Positions 13,851 through 19,903 of a DNA stretch of 20,000 bases are shown here, piece by piece. How positions within the stretch are numbered: the first letter of the stretch is position 1; the number at the start of each line of letters is the position of its first letter. The notes beneath the pieces are model-generated. The model was not told where the DNA came from, did no database searches, and saw only the letters and a list, made by a program, of their open reading frames with translations. The stretch comes from Symbiodinium natans (taxonomy: Eukaryota > Sar > Dinophyceae > Suessiales > Symbiodiniaceae), in the NCBI GenBank assembly GCA_905221605.1, contig CAJNDS010000001.1, forward strand, positions 3,154,749 through 3,174,748, written 5' to 3'. Both the position numbers and the translations under genes were made by a program.

Positions 13851-13999
13851 ACGAGGATGGCTTGGTGGAGTACCAGCGCGGCAACTGGGAGGAGGCCTTG
13901 CACAGCTGGAGGCAGGGTTTAGGGTGGTTTAGGGTTTCGGGTTTAGGGTTTAGGGTTTAGGGATGATAAGTAGCCCTGGAGGACGGTTGCCAGAATGAA
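13851..13999 (+). CDS. TPR-type motif split by a 57-bp telomere-repeat intron
   Basis: Exon 13851-13916 reads EDGLVEYQRGNWEEALHSWR then Q and ends with one extra base; exon 13974-13999 supplies CC and continues LEDGCQNE, restoring WRQALED. The joined segment YQRGNWEEALHSWRQALED has the residue pattern of a tetratricopeptide (TPR) helix pair: small residue in helix A, EEAL and QAL in helix B. TPRs mediate protein-protein contacts. Neighbouring exons that may belong to the same protein are at 16361 (LGNYGEVRQLYEHQ) and 16705. The second exon's end is uncertain (a GA donor at 14000 is assumed). Confidence 0.6.
13917..13973 (+). repeat. 57-bp intron made of TTTAGGG units
   Basis: Starts GTTTAGGGTGGTTTAGGG, continues with TTTCGGG and TTTAGGG units and ends GATGATAAGTAG. 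GT-AG, with phases 1 and 2 on its flanks, and continuity of a TPR motif across it. Confidence 0.65.
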
Positions 14000-14000
14000 G

Positions 14001-14193
14001 ACCCTAAACCCTAACCCCTAAACCCCATTTAGGGTTGTAGGGTTAGGGTTGAGGGTTGAGGGTTTCGGGTTGAGGGTTTAGGGTTCAGGGTCGAGGGTTT
14101 AGAGGGGGGGAGGGGGAGGGGGCGGGGCGTTGTAGGGTTTGTGTTTTTCAGTGGGTTTGGGGACCAGGGTTTTAGGGTCTGCGTGGTCATTAT
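14001..14193. repeat. C-strand then G-strand degenerate telomere repeats
   Basis: CCCTAAA variants at 14001-14027, then TTTAGGG, TTGAGGG and TTCAGGG variants to about 14102, then G-rich sequence. Second place where C passes to G without an exon. Confidence 0.8.
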
Positions 14194-14336
14194 CATGGGT
14201 TCCCCTACTACCCCCCTCTATACTACTTCCCCCCCTGGGTTCCCCCATAATTAAGGCTATTTAGCGATTATTAAGATTATTTAAGGGGGGGGAACCTAGG
14301 GGGGTAGTATAGCGGGGGGTAGTAGGGAAACCCATG
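14194..14336. mobile_element. Hairpin element with about 55-bp inverted arms
   Basis: Left arm CATGGGTTCCCCTACTACCC, CTATACTAC, GGGTTCCCCC; right arm AACCTAGGGGGGTAGTATAG, GTAGTAGGGAAACCCATG. The arms match as reverse complements over most of their length and enclose an AT-rich loop (TAATTAAGGCTATTTAGC...). Ends CATGGGT...ACCCATG are perfect. MITE-like or introner-like; no clear target-site duplication. Confidence 0.75.
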
Positions 14337-15106
14337 AATTGGGAGTTTCAGGCTTTCTTAGCTCGAAGCGCAATGTTTTTTCTAGCAGGCTTTAGGGCTT
14401 CAGGGTTCCCCAAACCCTAAACCCTACACCCTAAACCCCAAACCCCAAACCCTACACCCTACACCCTAAACCCTAAACCCTAAACCCTAAACCCTAGCCC
14501 GAAACCCTAAAAACCCTCAATTTCAAATTAGACCGCAGTGAACCCTAAACCCTAGCCGTAAACCCGAAACCCTAACCCCTGTGGACTCTAGACCCCAAAC
14601 GCAAGCCCCGATGAACCATTTCCAGGGTTCACAGGGTTCCGGGTTTTAGGGTTTAGCGCTGAAGTCTTTCGGGCTTTGGGGTTTCAGGGTTTAGGGTTGT
14701 AGGGTTTTAGGGTTTTAGGGCTTTAGGGCTTCAGGGTTTTAGGGGTTTAGGGTTTTAGGGTTTTAGGGTTTTCGGGTTTTAGGATTTTAGGGTTTTAGGG
14801 TTTTAGGGGTTGTAACCCCCAAGCCCTGAACTCAACCGTATAACCCTCAAAAAACCCTTAACCATCAACCTGAAATGGCCCATTAATCCTAAACCGAAAG
14901 CCTGAACCTATAACCCTACGCCACAAACTTAACCTTATAAACCCCAAACCCTATAAACCCCACACCCTGAACCCTAACCCCCAAACCCTATAACCCCAAA
15001 CCCTGAACCCTAAACCGTAAACCCTTAAACCCTTAAACCCAAACCCTGAACCATAAACCCTAAACCCTACACTGAATCCCCTATGCACCCAAACCTCCTA
15101 TTGAAG
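14337..15106. other. Long stretch of degenerate telomere repeats, alternating strands
   Basis: C-strand at 14414-14503 (with ACACCC variants), G-strand at 14650-14812 (mostly 8-mer TTTTAGGG), C-strand at 14820-15070 (AAACCCTGAACC type). No coding sequence seen. Ends CCTCCTATTGAAG. Confidence 0.75.
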
Positions 15107-15172
15107 GCAAGGGGACATTGGGCTTCGTCGCTTCCGAGCGCCCCTGCGATGCGAGGCACCCCCCTTCATCAG
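15107..15172 (+). CDS. Exon candidate (GKGTLGFVASERPCDARH)
   Basis: Between TATTGAAG and a consensus-like AG|GTGAGC donor at 15173. Reads GKGTLGFVASERPCDARH then PPSS. The start (GxGxxGFV) recalls beta-strand 1-2 of cold-shock-type nucleic-acid binding domains, but that is too weak to claim. A G-strand array follows at 15185. Confidence 0.5.
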
Positions 15173-15184
15173 GTGAGCACTTCA

Positions 15185-15317
15185 GTTTAGGGTTCAGGGT
15201 TTAGGGTTCAGGGTTCAGGGTTCAGGGTTCAGGGTTTAGGGTTTAGGGTTTAGGGTTTAGGGTTAGGGTTTAGGGTTTAGGGGTTTAGGGTTAGGGGTTT
15301 AGGGGTTTAGGGGTTTA
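15185..15317 (+). repeat. TTTAGGG array with TTCAGGG block
   Basis: About 19 units: a block of TTCAGGG, then TTTAGGG, then TTTAGGGG 8-mers. Starts 12 bp after the donor. Confidence 0.95.
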
Positions 15318-15419
15318 AGTTTTTTAGGCCTCAGGCTGAGGGTTTTAGGGCTTAGGGATGTTCAGGGCTTAGGAGGTTAGGATTTAGGGCTTAGGTTCGA
15401 GTAATTATAGCCCGTGCAG

Positions 15420-15462
15420 CAGTTCTGAACCATGAAATTTCTGAAAGCCGCGCCATCTACAA
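15420..15462 (+). CDS. Short exon candidate (VLNHEISESRAIYK)
   Basis: After TATAGCCCGTGCAG reads VLNHEISESRAIYK; the donor would be GCCCTCAACCC, running straight into a C-strand array. Protein-like; not recognised. Confidence 0.4.
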
Positions 15463-15469
15463 GCCCTCA

Positions 15470-15530
15470 ACCCTAAACCCTAAACCCTAAACCCTAAACC
15501 CTAAACCCTAAACCCTAAACCCTAAACCCG
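15470..15530 (-). repeat. CCCTAAA array
   Basis: Eight C-strand units directly after an exon candidate, with two more at 15554-15568. Confidence 0.95.
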
Positions 15531-15673
15531 AGCATCAGTCTGACCGATAGTTAAACCCTAAACCCTAAAGCCTCAACAGTAGGCTGTGGGCTTTGCATGT
15601 GTGTTGATGTGCACGTGTTTGGATAGTTCGAGCCCGGAACCCCTGTTTATGCATGTTCCTTCCCGCATGGCAG

Positions 15674-15712
15674 CTCTCCACATTCATGGTGCCTTGTCTT
15701 GGCAGCCCAGTG
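15674..15712 (+). CDS. Short exon candidate ending at a GTACC element
   Basis: LSTFMVPCLGSPV, phase 0 at both ends, after TCCTTCCCGCATGGCAG. The donor GT at 15713 belongs to GGTACCC, the end of an inverted-repeat element, as at 1598 and 10346. Confidence 0.45.
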
Positions 15713-15779
15713 GTACCCTTTTGCACTTTTTTGGGTTCAAGGTTCCCTTATAAACTAACCAACCCCACCAAGGGTACCC
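15712..15779 (+). mobile_element. GTACC-type element with GGTACCCTT/AAGGGTACC ends
   Basis: Ends GGTACCCTT and AAGGGTACCC are perfect inverted repeats over 9-10 bp. The interior contains GGTTCCCTTATAAAC, shared with the copies at 8548 and 12864. 68 bp, non-coding. Confidence 0.6.
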
Positions 15780-15786
15780 TTATCAT

Positions 15787-15827
15787 CAAACCCTAAACCC
15801 TAAGCCCTAAACCCTAAATCCTAAACT
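15787..15827 (-). repeat. CCCTAAA array
   Basis: Six C-strand units, one AAATCC variant. Upstream of the next exon candidate. Confidence 0.92.
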
Positions 15828-15864
15828 GGGCTACTAAGTTTTTTTGGGACACCTTAATACAAAG

Positions 15865-15952
15865 CTCCATGGACCAGAATGGTGAGGCATCGCCACATAG
15901 AGATTGCAAGCTGTTACACGGCATTCTTCACCCAGAACCACAGACCTTCTAA
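15865..15952 (+). CDS. Terminal exon candidate (MDQNGEASPHRDCKLLHGIL)
   Basis: Open from after TTAATACAAAG (AG 15863-15864) to TAA at 15950-15952, ending HPEPQTF. Starts near an ATG (15869) that may be internal. The stop overlaps the first unit of a C-strand array. Not recognised. Confidence 0.4.
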
Positions 15953-16004
15953 ACCCTAAACCCCAAACCCCAAACCCTAAACCCTAAACCGTAAACCCTA
16001 AACC
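15953..16004 (-). repeat. CCCTAAA array
   Basis: C-strand units with CCCCAAA and CCGTAAA variants between two exon candidates. Confidence 0.9.
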
Positions 16005-16017
16005 CCTCTTCCGTGAG

Positions 16018-16080
16018 GATGAGAATGCCATGCTGAGAGAGCTGCACGGCTCGGTCCTCCGGAACTTGTCTCAGGACTGA
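16018..16080 (+). CDS. Terminal exon candidate (DENAMLRELHGSVLRNLSQD)
   Basis: After TCTTCCGTGAG; 20 codons and TGA at 16078-16080. The helical, charged sequence looks real; the frame stays open upstream into PLFRE. A G-strand array follows at 16101, so an internal exon with a GA donor is also possible. Confidence 0.5.
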   Translation, partial: DENAMLRELHGSVLRNLSQD

Positions 16081-16098
16081 CACCACTCCACTCCCTCT

Positions 16099-16153
16099 TA
16101 GGGTTTAGGGTTTAGGGTTTAGGGTTTAGGGTTTAGGGTTAGGGTTTAGGGTT
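16099..16153 (+). repeat. TTTAGGG array
   Basis: Seven to eight G-strand units after an exon candidate. Confidence 0.95.
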
Positions 16154-16360
16154 CTAAGAACTCGAAGCCTCACAGAAACTCCATGAGCCCTATGTAAACC
16201 CCGATAAAGAACACATAAGCCCGAATAACTCCCACAAGCCCATCAGACACAAAACCCTCTAAGCCCTCTAAATCATCTAGACCCTATGTTAAGCCCTCCA
16301 AGCCCTCTAAGTCCTCTGGGCCCTCTTTTGCCCCCCTAACCTCTAAGTTCCATAGTGTAG
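16154..16360. other. Probable intron with AAGCCCTCTAA words
   Basis: Degenerate repeats of AAGCCCTCTAA and AACCCC type at 16250-16345. Ends in CCTCTAAGTTCCATAGTGTAG, a plausible branch and acceptor region. Confidence 0.5.
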
Positions 16361-16445
16361 GGCGCCTTTCAAGCAGGCCGCTTTGAAGCTGGGCAACTAC
16401 GGCGAGGTACGGCAGCTTTACGAGCATCAACAGCCTTCCGCATGA
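16361..16445 (+). CDS. Terminal exon, TPR-like helix
   Basis: After CATAGTGTAG reads APFKQAALKLGNYGEVRQLY then EHQQPSA and TGA at 16443-16445. The phrase LGNYGEVRQLYEHQ resembles a TPR or HAT-type helix (A-x-x-LGNY-x-E-x-x-x-LYE), possibly the end of the TPR protein at 13851. An internal GTACGG donor after NYGE is an alternative. Confidence 0.55.
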
Positions 16446-16704
16446 TTGCCTCGGCTGTTTTCCTTAGGGTTGAGGGCTTAGGGTTTAGGGTTTATAGGGT
16501 TTAGGACTCATCAAGCAGTTTTCCCCGTGGTATCACAGCTCGGCAGACACTTTGTGGTGAGCCACCCTAGATGTGCGGTAGGAAACTATCCATGAGGCGT
16601 GGGAGGTTTTAAGTTTCTTCGAATCACAAGTCGAACCCGAAACCCTAAACGCAACCCTAAACCCTACTAAACCCTAAACCCTAAACCCTAAACTGTGGTG
16701 AGAG
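16446..16704. other. Intronic or intergenic stretch
   Basis: G-strand units at 16468-16505 and C-strand units at 16640-16694. At 16536-16557 lies CAGCTCGGCAGACACTTTGT followed by GG, which matches the intron start at 19310-19331 in 19 of 22 bases, followed here by GTGAGCC. Confidence 0.45.
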
Positions 16705-16776
16705 GCGCTGGATGCTGCAAATAGAGCCATTGCGCTGACTGGCGGCAGGGGCCTCGGCCACACCATTTCTGAGATG
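16705..16776 (+). CDS. Exon, TPR-like (ALDAANRAIALTGG)
   Basis: 24 codons, phase 0 at both ends: ALDAANRAIALTGGRGLGHT then ISEM. C-strand array before, donor GTGGGTTGAGGG and G-strand array after. The ALxAANRAIAL pattern fits helix B of a TPR, but the family call is tentative. Confidence 0.55.
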
Positions 16777-16824
16777 GTGGGTTGAGGGTTTGAGGGTTTA
16801 GGGTTTAGGGTTTAGGGTTAGGGT
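16777..16824 (+). repeat. TTTAGGG array, start degenerate
   Basis: GTGGGTTGAGGG, then TTTGAGGG and TTTAGGG units, beginning at the donor of the preceding exon. Confidence 0.9.
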
Positions 16825-16924
16825 GTTCCAAAACTGTCATGCTTTCTTTGTTTGGGTGGCCCTAGAGATAGAACCCAGGCCCCATGGCAGGCCATTCTGT
16901 AAAGGTAAGGGCCCGTAATTTAGA
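16825..16924. other. Intron middle
   Basis: Non-repetitive; CCCATGGCAG (16886-16893) and AAAGGTAAGG (16901-16910) would bound a mini-exon, but its reading is too short to judge. Confidence 0.4.
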
Positions 16925-17011
16925 AAACCCTAAACCCTAAACCCGAAACCCGAAACCCTAAACCCTAAACCCTAAACCCTAAACCCTAAACCTAAACCCT
17001 AAACCCTAAAG
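16925..17011 (-). repeat. CCCTAAA array ending CCCTAAAG
   Basis: Twelve C-strand units with two CCCGAAA variants. The final AAAG gives the acceptor AG of the next exon. Confidence 0.95.
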
Positions 17012-17092
17012 TTCAAGGGTTCCGTGAAGGTTTTGGAGGCGTTTTTTGGGGTCCTGTTTTCTAACCTCGACAGCGCCCCAAGAGCCCCCTGA
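17012..17092 (+). CDS. Terminal exon (VKVLEAFFGVLFSNL)
   Basis: Starts right after a C-strand array whose last unit is CCCTAAAG. Reads FKGSVKVLEAFFGVLFSNLD then SAPRAP and TGA at 17090-17092. A hydrophobic helix. Not recognised. The sequence after it (17093-17190) is AT-richer and may be the end of a gene. Confidence 0.5.
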   Translation, partial: FKGSVKVLEAFFGVLFSNLDSAPRAP

Positions 17093-17189
17093 TATAGATA
17101 GGGATCGGAATAATTCACCCTTTACAACGATACTATAATAACTAACAACCCCCAAAACCCTATTCTAACGATTCAGGTCCCTGTGGTAG

Positions 17190-17243
17190 CCCTAAACCCT
17201 AAACCCTAAACCCTACACCCTAAACCCTAAACCCTAAACCCTA
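17190..17243 (-). repeat. CCCTAAA array
   Basis: Eight C-strand units upstream of the first exon of the next gene model. Confidence 0.95.
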
Positions 17244-17291
17244 TATTAAGCATGATGCTTCCCTTCGCCCGACATTCGCCTTAAAACCCAG

Positions 17292-19836
17292 AGGTCGTGG
17301 ACTGGGCCAACACACAAGCGATGTGCTGGGGAGCCCAGGGTTCAGGGTTCAGGGTCTGGGGTTTAGGAATTAGGTCCGTCCGAACATGTCACGGTCCACT
17401 GGGAGCACGTCCGGCCTGGACAGCAACCAGTTTCACGCCTCGTAAGTATGCCGTCTGTTGCTTGGAGGGTGGTGAGCTGTGAGCCCCCTGGAGCCCACAT
17501 TCTCCACAGCTTCCCCGAAAGCAGGCGGCTCTAAGAAATAAAGCATTCAGCCACGTAGGAGCCGCTGCTCCAGTGTCCTGCTTTGCCCTGATGGCATCCG
17601 ACGCCGTCGTTGACTATGAGGTCCCAGATGAGCACGATGCAGTCCAAGTCACCTTCAGCCAGCTCTCCCACCAGTCCCAGGAGCCGGAGGCTGTTCGGAG
17701 CCCAGGAGAAGAGCCCGAAGTGGCTGCCTGGAGCTCGGAAACACAGGCAGCAGAGGATGCTTCCAGAGCCGAGAATCCAGAAGTGGCCAAGGTTGTGGAT
17801 TTCGTTGTTGGCATGGAGCTGAGATTCCCAGACTTGCTCCGTGCCGTCCCAGCATGGGTGGCACTGAGACACCTCTTCAAAGGACGGTCGGAAGCTACCG
17901 AGACCGCCCCTTTGTCATAGTTGGAGAACATTTTTTTCATTTTTAAGGTTACTTAAGCCCGATAGGGAATATCCTAAACCCTAACCCTAAACCCTAAACC
18001 CTAAACCCTAAACCCTAAACCCTTTGCAATATTCTCCCAACCATGAACAAGGCCCTGGCGAAGATGTATTCGCTCAGCCACAAGGTGAGCTCCATTAACG
18101 AGTTCTGGTCTCACAGCTGGCACGGGCGGCGCTCCATGAAGATCTTCCTGCTGCTGATGCTCAAAAATGGCTTCTTAGTAGCTGAAGGAGTACAGTTTGC
18201 ACTTTTTGGGATACGATCATCCCCTACAGAGCTGAAAGTGTGCACACAATTACACTTTTTTGGTTCTGAACTCAGCAACGAAGGCTTCGCCGCAGTGGTT
18301 CTGGGTCTTCTCGCCGCCCTTCTCGCGGCCTTCCTGTTGTACAAGGACGTCCTCCCCGGCTGGGACCGGACGCCCCGAATCCACCCTGAAGGCTACTCCG
18401 GGGAGATCCGGTCCCTTTGTCATAGCGGAGTGACCTTGTAGACTTTTAAGGGTATGTAATTCGACACAATGAGGAATAGGAAGTTAGAATTTTAATACCA
18501 TCCCAACCATGAACTAGGTCCAGCCCCCTGGTGATCCTCTCCGGTTTGGTCGTCTCCTCGCTGACGCTCTTTCTCTGGCGATCGGGAGACCAAGTGTCTT
18601 AGGGATGCTTGGGATTTCTTTTTAAATTGTGGGTACTGCAGACTATAAATTCCCAACAAGAAGCCGCTATAATTTTAACGCGACGCGACCCGCCTCGGCC
18701 CGGCCCAGCGCATCCGCATAAGCATGGTGATTCCGCAGCGCCCAAGTCGCTGCACCCCAAGCAATAAGGGTTGGGTTTAGGGTTTAGGGTTCCGGGTTTA
18801 TGCTTTATGGTTTGGGGTTTAGGGTTGAGGGTTAGTTAAGGGTTGAGCGCTTAGGGCTCAAGGTTCACGGTTTGGGGTTTCGTGTTTTTCCCAAGGTTCA
18901 AGCCAAACCCCAAGCAAAAGGGGGGGAGGGGGTCGGGGCAGGGGGACGGGGGAGGGGCAGGGCGGGGGGCGGGGTGGCAACTGCCCCTGGTCCTGGCGAA
19001 CCGTCCGCTTTCAGATTGTGGTCGCCCACGATGGGGTACCCTGTCCAGGAAAAAAAGGGGCCCGACAGTTGGCTTTGGGCTTGGGGGGAGGACCTGGAGG
19101 GGGGTGCCTGTTCTCACAACCTATACACCTTCGGCCCGAGGCCTCGGCGGATTTTGTTTTGAGCTAGCGCTCCAAGTTCAGTATAAACCCTAAACCCTAA
19201 ACCCTAAACCCTAAACCCTAAACCCCAGGTGTTCCTGGACCAGATCTGCATCCACCAGGGCGATCCGGTCTTGAAGGCCTCAGCCCTTGTGCAGATGGGA
19301 GCCGTCCTGCAGCTCGGTAGGCACTTTGGGGCATTCCATATGTCTCACCAGGTTTAGGGTTTAGGGTTTAGGGTTTAGGGTTTAGGGTTTAGGGTTTAGG
19401 GCTTTAAGAGGATAATATATACTGTTTCAGAGGATTTTTAAGGGCCATCCTAGGAAGAACTCCAAGAAGCTCGTGGTACTGTGGGACCCGACCTACCTCT
19501 CCAGGCAGGGCAGCATGGGTTTAGGGTTTAGGGTTTAGGGCTTAGGGCTTAGGGCTTAGGGTTAAGATCCTGTCGTGGCAGCATCGAGCCCCGGAACATC
19601 CCAAACCGATGTGGGACCAGAACCTTACCCCTCTAAACCCTAAACCCTGAACCCTAGACCCTAGACCCTAAACACTAAACCCTAAACCCTAAACCCTAAA
19701 CCCTAAACCCTAAACCCTAAACAACCAGGGCGTGGTGCGTATACGAGCTCGCGGCCTTTCTGCACAGCCATAAGGATGACAAGCCGGTGCAGGTCCTTGT
19801 CAAGCCTACTGTGTTTGCATATGTTGCTTGGTGGGG
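17292..19836 (+). CDS. Dinoflagellate-type multi-pass membrane protein, eight exons, 3' end outside window
   Basis: Exons 17292-17339, 17374-17441, 17510-17905, 18052-18410, 18518-18593, 19229-19311, 19454-19504 and 19729-19836 join in phase into about 396 codons. N-terminal: VVDWANTQAMCWGAQ, EHVTVHWEHVRPG, then a long acidic Ser/Glu-rich segment. Then INEFWSHSWHGRR, a hydrophobic stretch, helix VVLGLLAALLAAFLL, LPGWDR, and helix LVILSGLVVSSLTLFLW. The conserved C-terminal part is VFLDQICIHQGD, GAVLQKNSKKLVVLWDPTYL, SRAWCVYELAAFL and KPVQVLVKPT. From memory, proteins with FWSHSWHG, two or more membrane helices, FLDxxCIHQ, VLWxPTY and WCxYELAAF are abundant and unnamed in dinoflagellate genomes; the LDxxCIxQ/VLW/WCxxEL pattern vaguely recalls TIR-like folds, which I cannot test. 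Donors at 17906, 19312 and 19505 are GC. The apparent stop at 17918-17920 and the ATG at 18043 fall in an intron under this model. The upstream start is not identified. Confidence 0.7.
17340..17373 (+). other. 34-bp intron of degenerate telomere units
   Basis: GTTCAGGGTTCAGGG, TCTGGGG, TTTAGGAATTAG: GT-AG, only 34 bp. Phase 1 on the left and two bases on the right give codon GGT and a continuous frame into the following exons. Confidence 0.5.
17906..18051 (+). other. Introner-like intron A (146 bp, GC-AG) with CCCTAAA array
   Basis: Starts GCCCCTTTGTCATAG, ends TCCCAACCATGAACAAG. Contains seven C-strand units at 17974-18024. Both flanks are phase 0. The next exon begins GCCC, the same four bases as the intron start. 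Homologous ends to the intron at 18411-18517. Confidence 0.65.
18411..18517 (+). other. Introner-like intron B (107 bp, GT-AG) without telomere array
   Basis: Starts GTCCCTTTGTCATAG, has TTTTAAGG in its interior and ends TCCCAACCATGAACTAG. The next exon begins GTCC, the same as the intron start. Phase 2 then 1: CG plus G gives Arg and continues SSPLVILSG. Confidence 0.7.
18594..19228 (+). other. 635-bp intron with G-strand then C-strand telomere repeats
   Basis: Donor GTGTCTTAGGG, acceptor AAACCCCAG; the next exon begins GTGT, the same as the intron start. G-strand repeats at 18774-18850 (degenerate), a GGGGGAGGGGGTCGGGGC-type G-rich tract at 18919-18975, and a C-strand array at 19186-19226. 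The middle (18600-18770) is not coding; open frames over 18851-19193 are shadows of the G-rich tract. Confidence 0.6.
19312..19453 (+). other. 142-bp GC-AG intron with TTTAGGG array
   Basis: GC donor after CTGCA, AG acceptor CATCCTAG. Six to seven G-strand units at 19353-19402. Splicing here restores GAVLQKNSKKLVVLW. A GT donor at 19317 would break the frame. Confidence 0.6.
19505..19728 (+). other. 224-bp GC-AG intron: G-strand array, middle, C-strand array
   Basis: GCAGGGCAGCATGGGTTTAGGG at the donor (split: GCAGGGCAGCATG, GGTTTAGGG), G-strand units 19518-19562, middle 19563-19633, C-strand array 19634-19722, then CAACCAG. Restores SRAWCVYEL. The clearest example of the G-then-C intron layout. 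Confidence 0.75.
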
Positions 19837-19903
19837 GTTTAGGGTTTAGGGTTTAGGGTTTAGGGTTTAGGGTTTAGGGTTTAGGGTTTAGGGTTTAGGG
19901 TTG
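19837..19903 (+). repeat. TTTAGGG array starting exactly at a donor
   Basis: GTTTAGGG register from base 19837, about nine units, directly after exon 8 of the membrane-protein gene. Confidence 0.96.

Noticed and set aside
13696-13884. Minus-strand 62-codon ORF (GFRVYGVHRFIEFRGF)
   Set aside because: Composition comes from translating degenerate telomere repeats; the + strand TPR exon overlaps it.
18043-18441. Stand-alone 132-codon gene starting MNKALAKMYS
   Set aside because: The ATG lies in the conserved 3' end of an introner-like intron also present at 18503-18514, and the stop lies beyond a donor at 18411; splicing at both joins it to its neighbours in phase.
18855-18862. GGCTCAAG as a relic of the dinoflagellate spliced leader
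   Set aside because: Only the last eight bases match and the rest of the leader is absent; chance level.
18851-19193. ORFs over the G-rich tract on both strands
   Set aside because: Gly/Arg/Pro-only composition from a GGGGAGGGG-type tract inside an intron.
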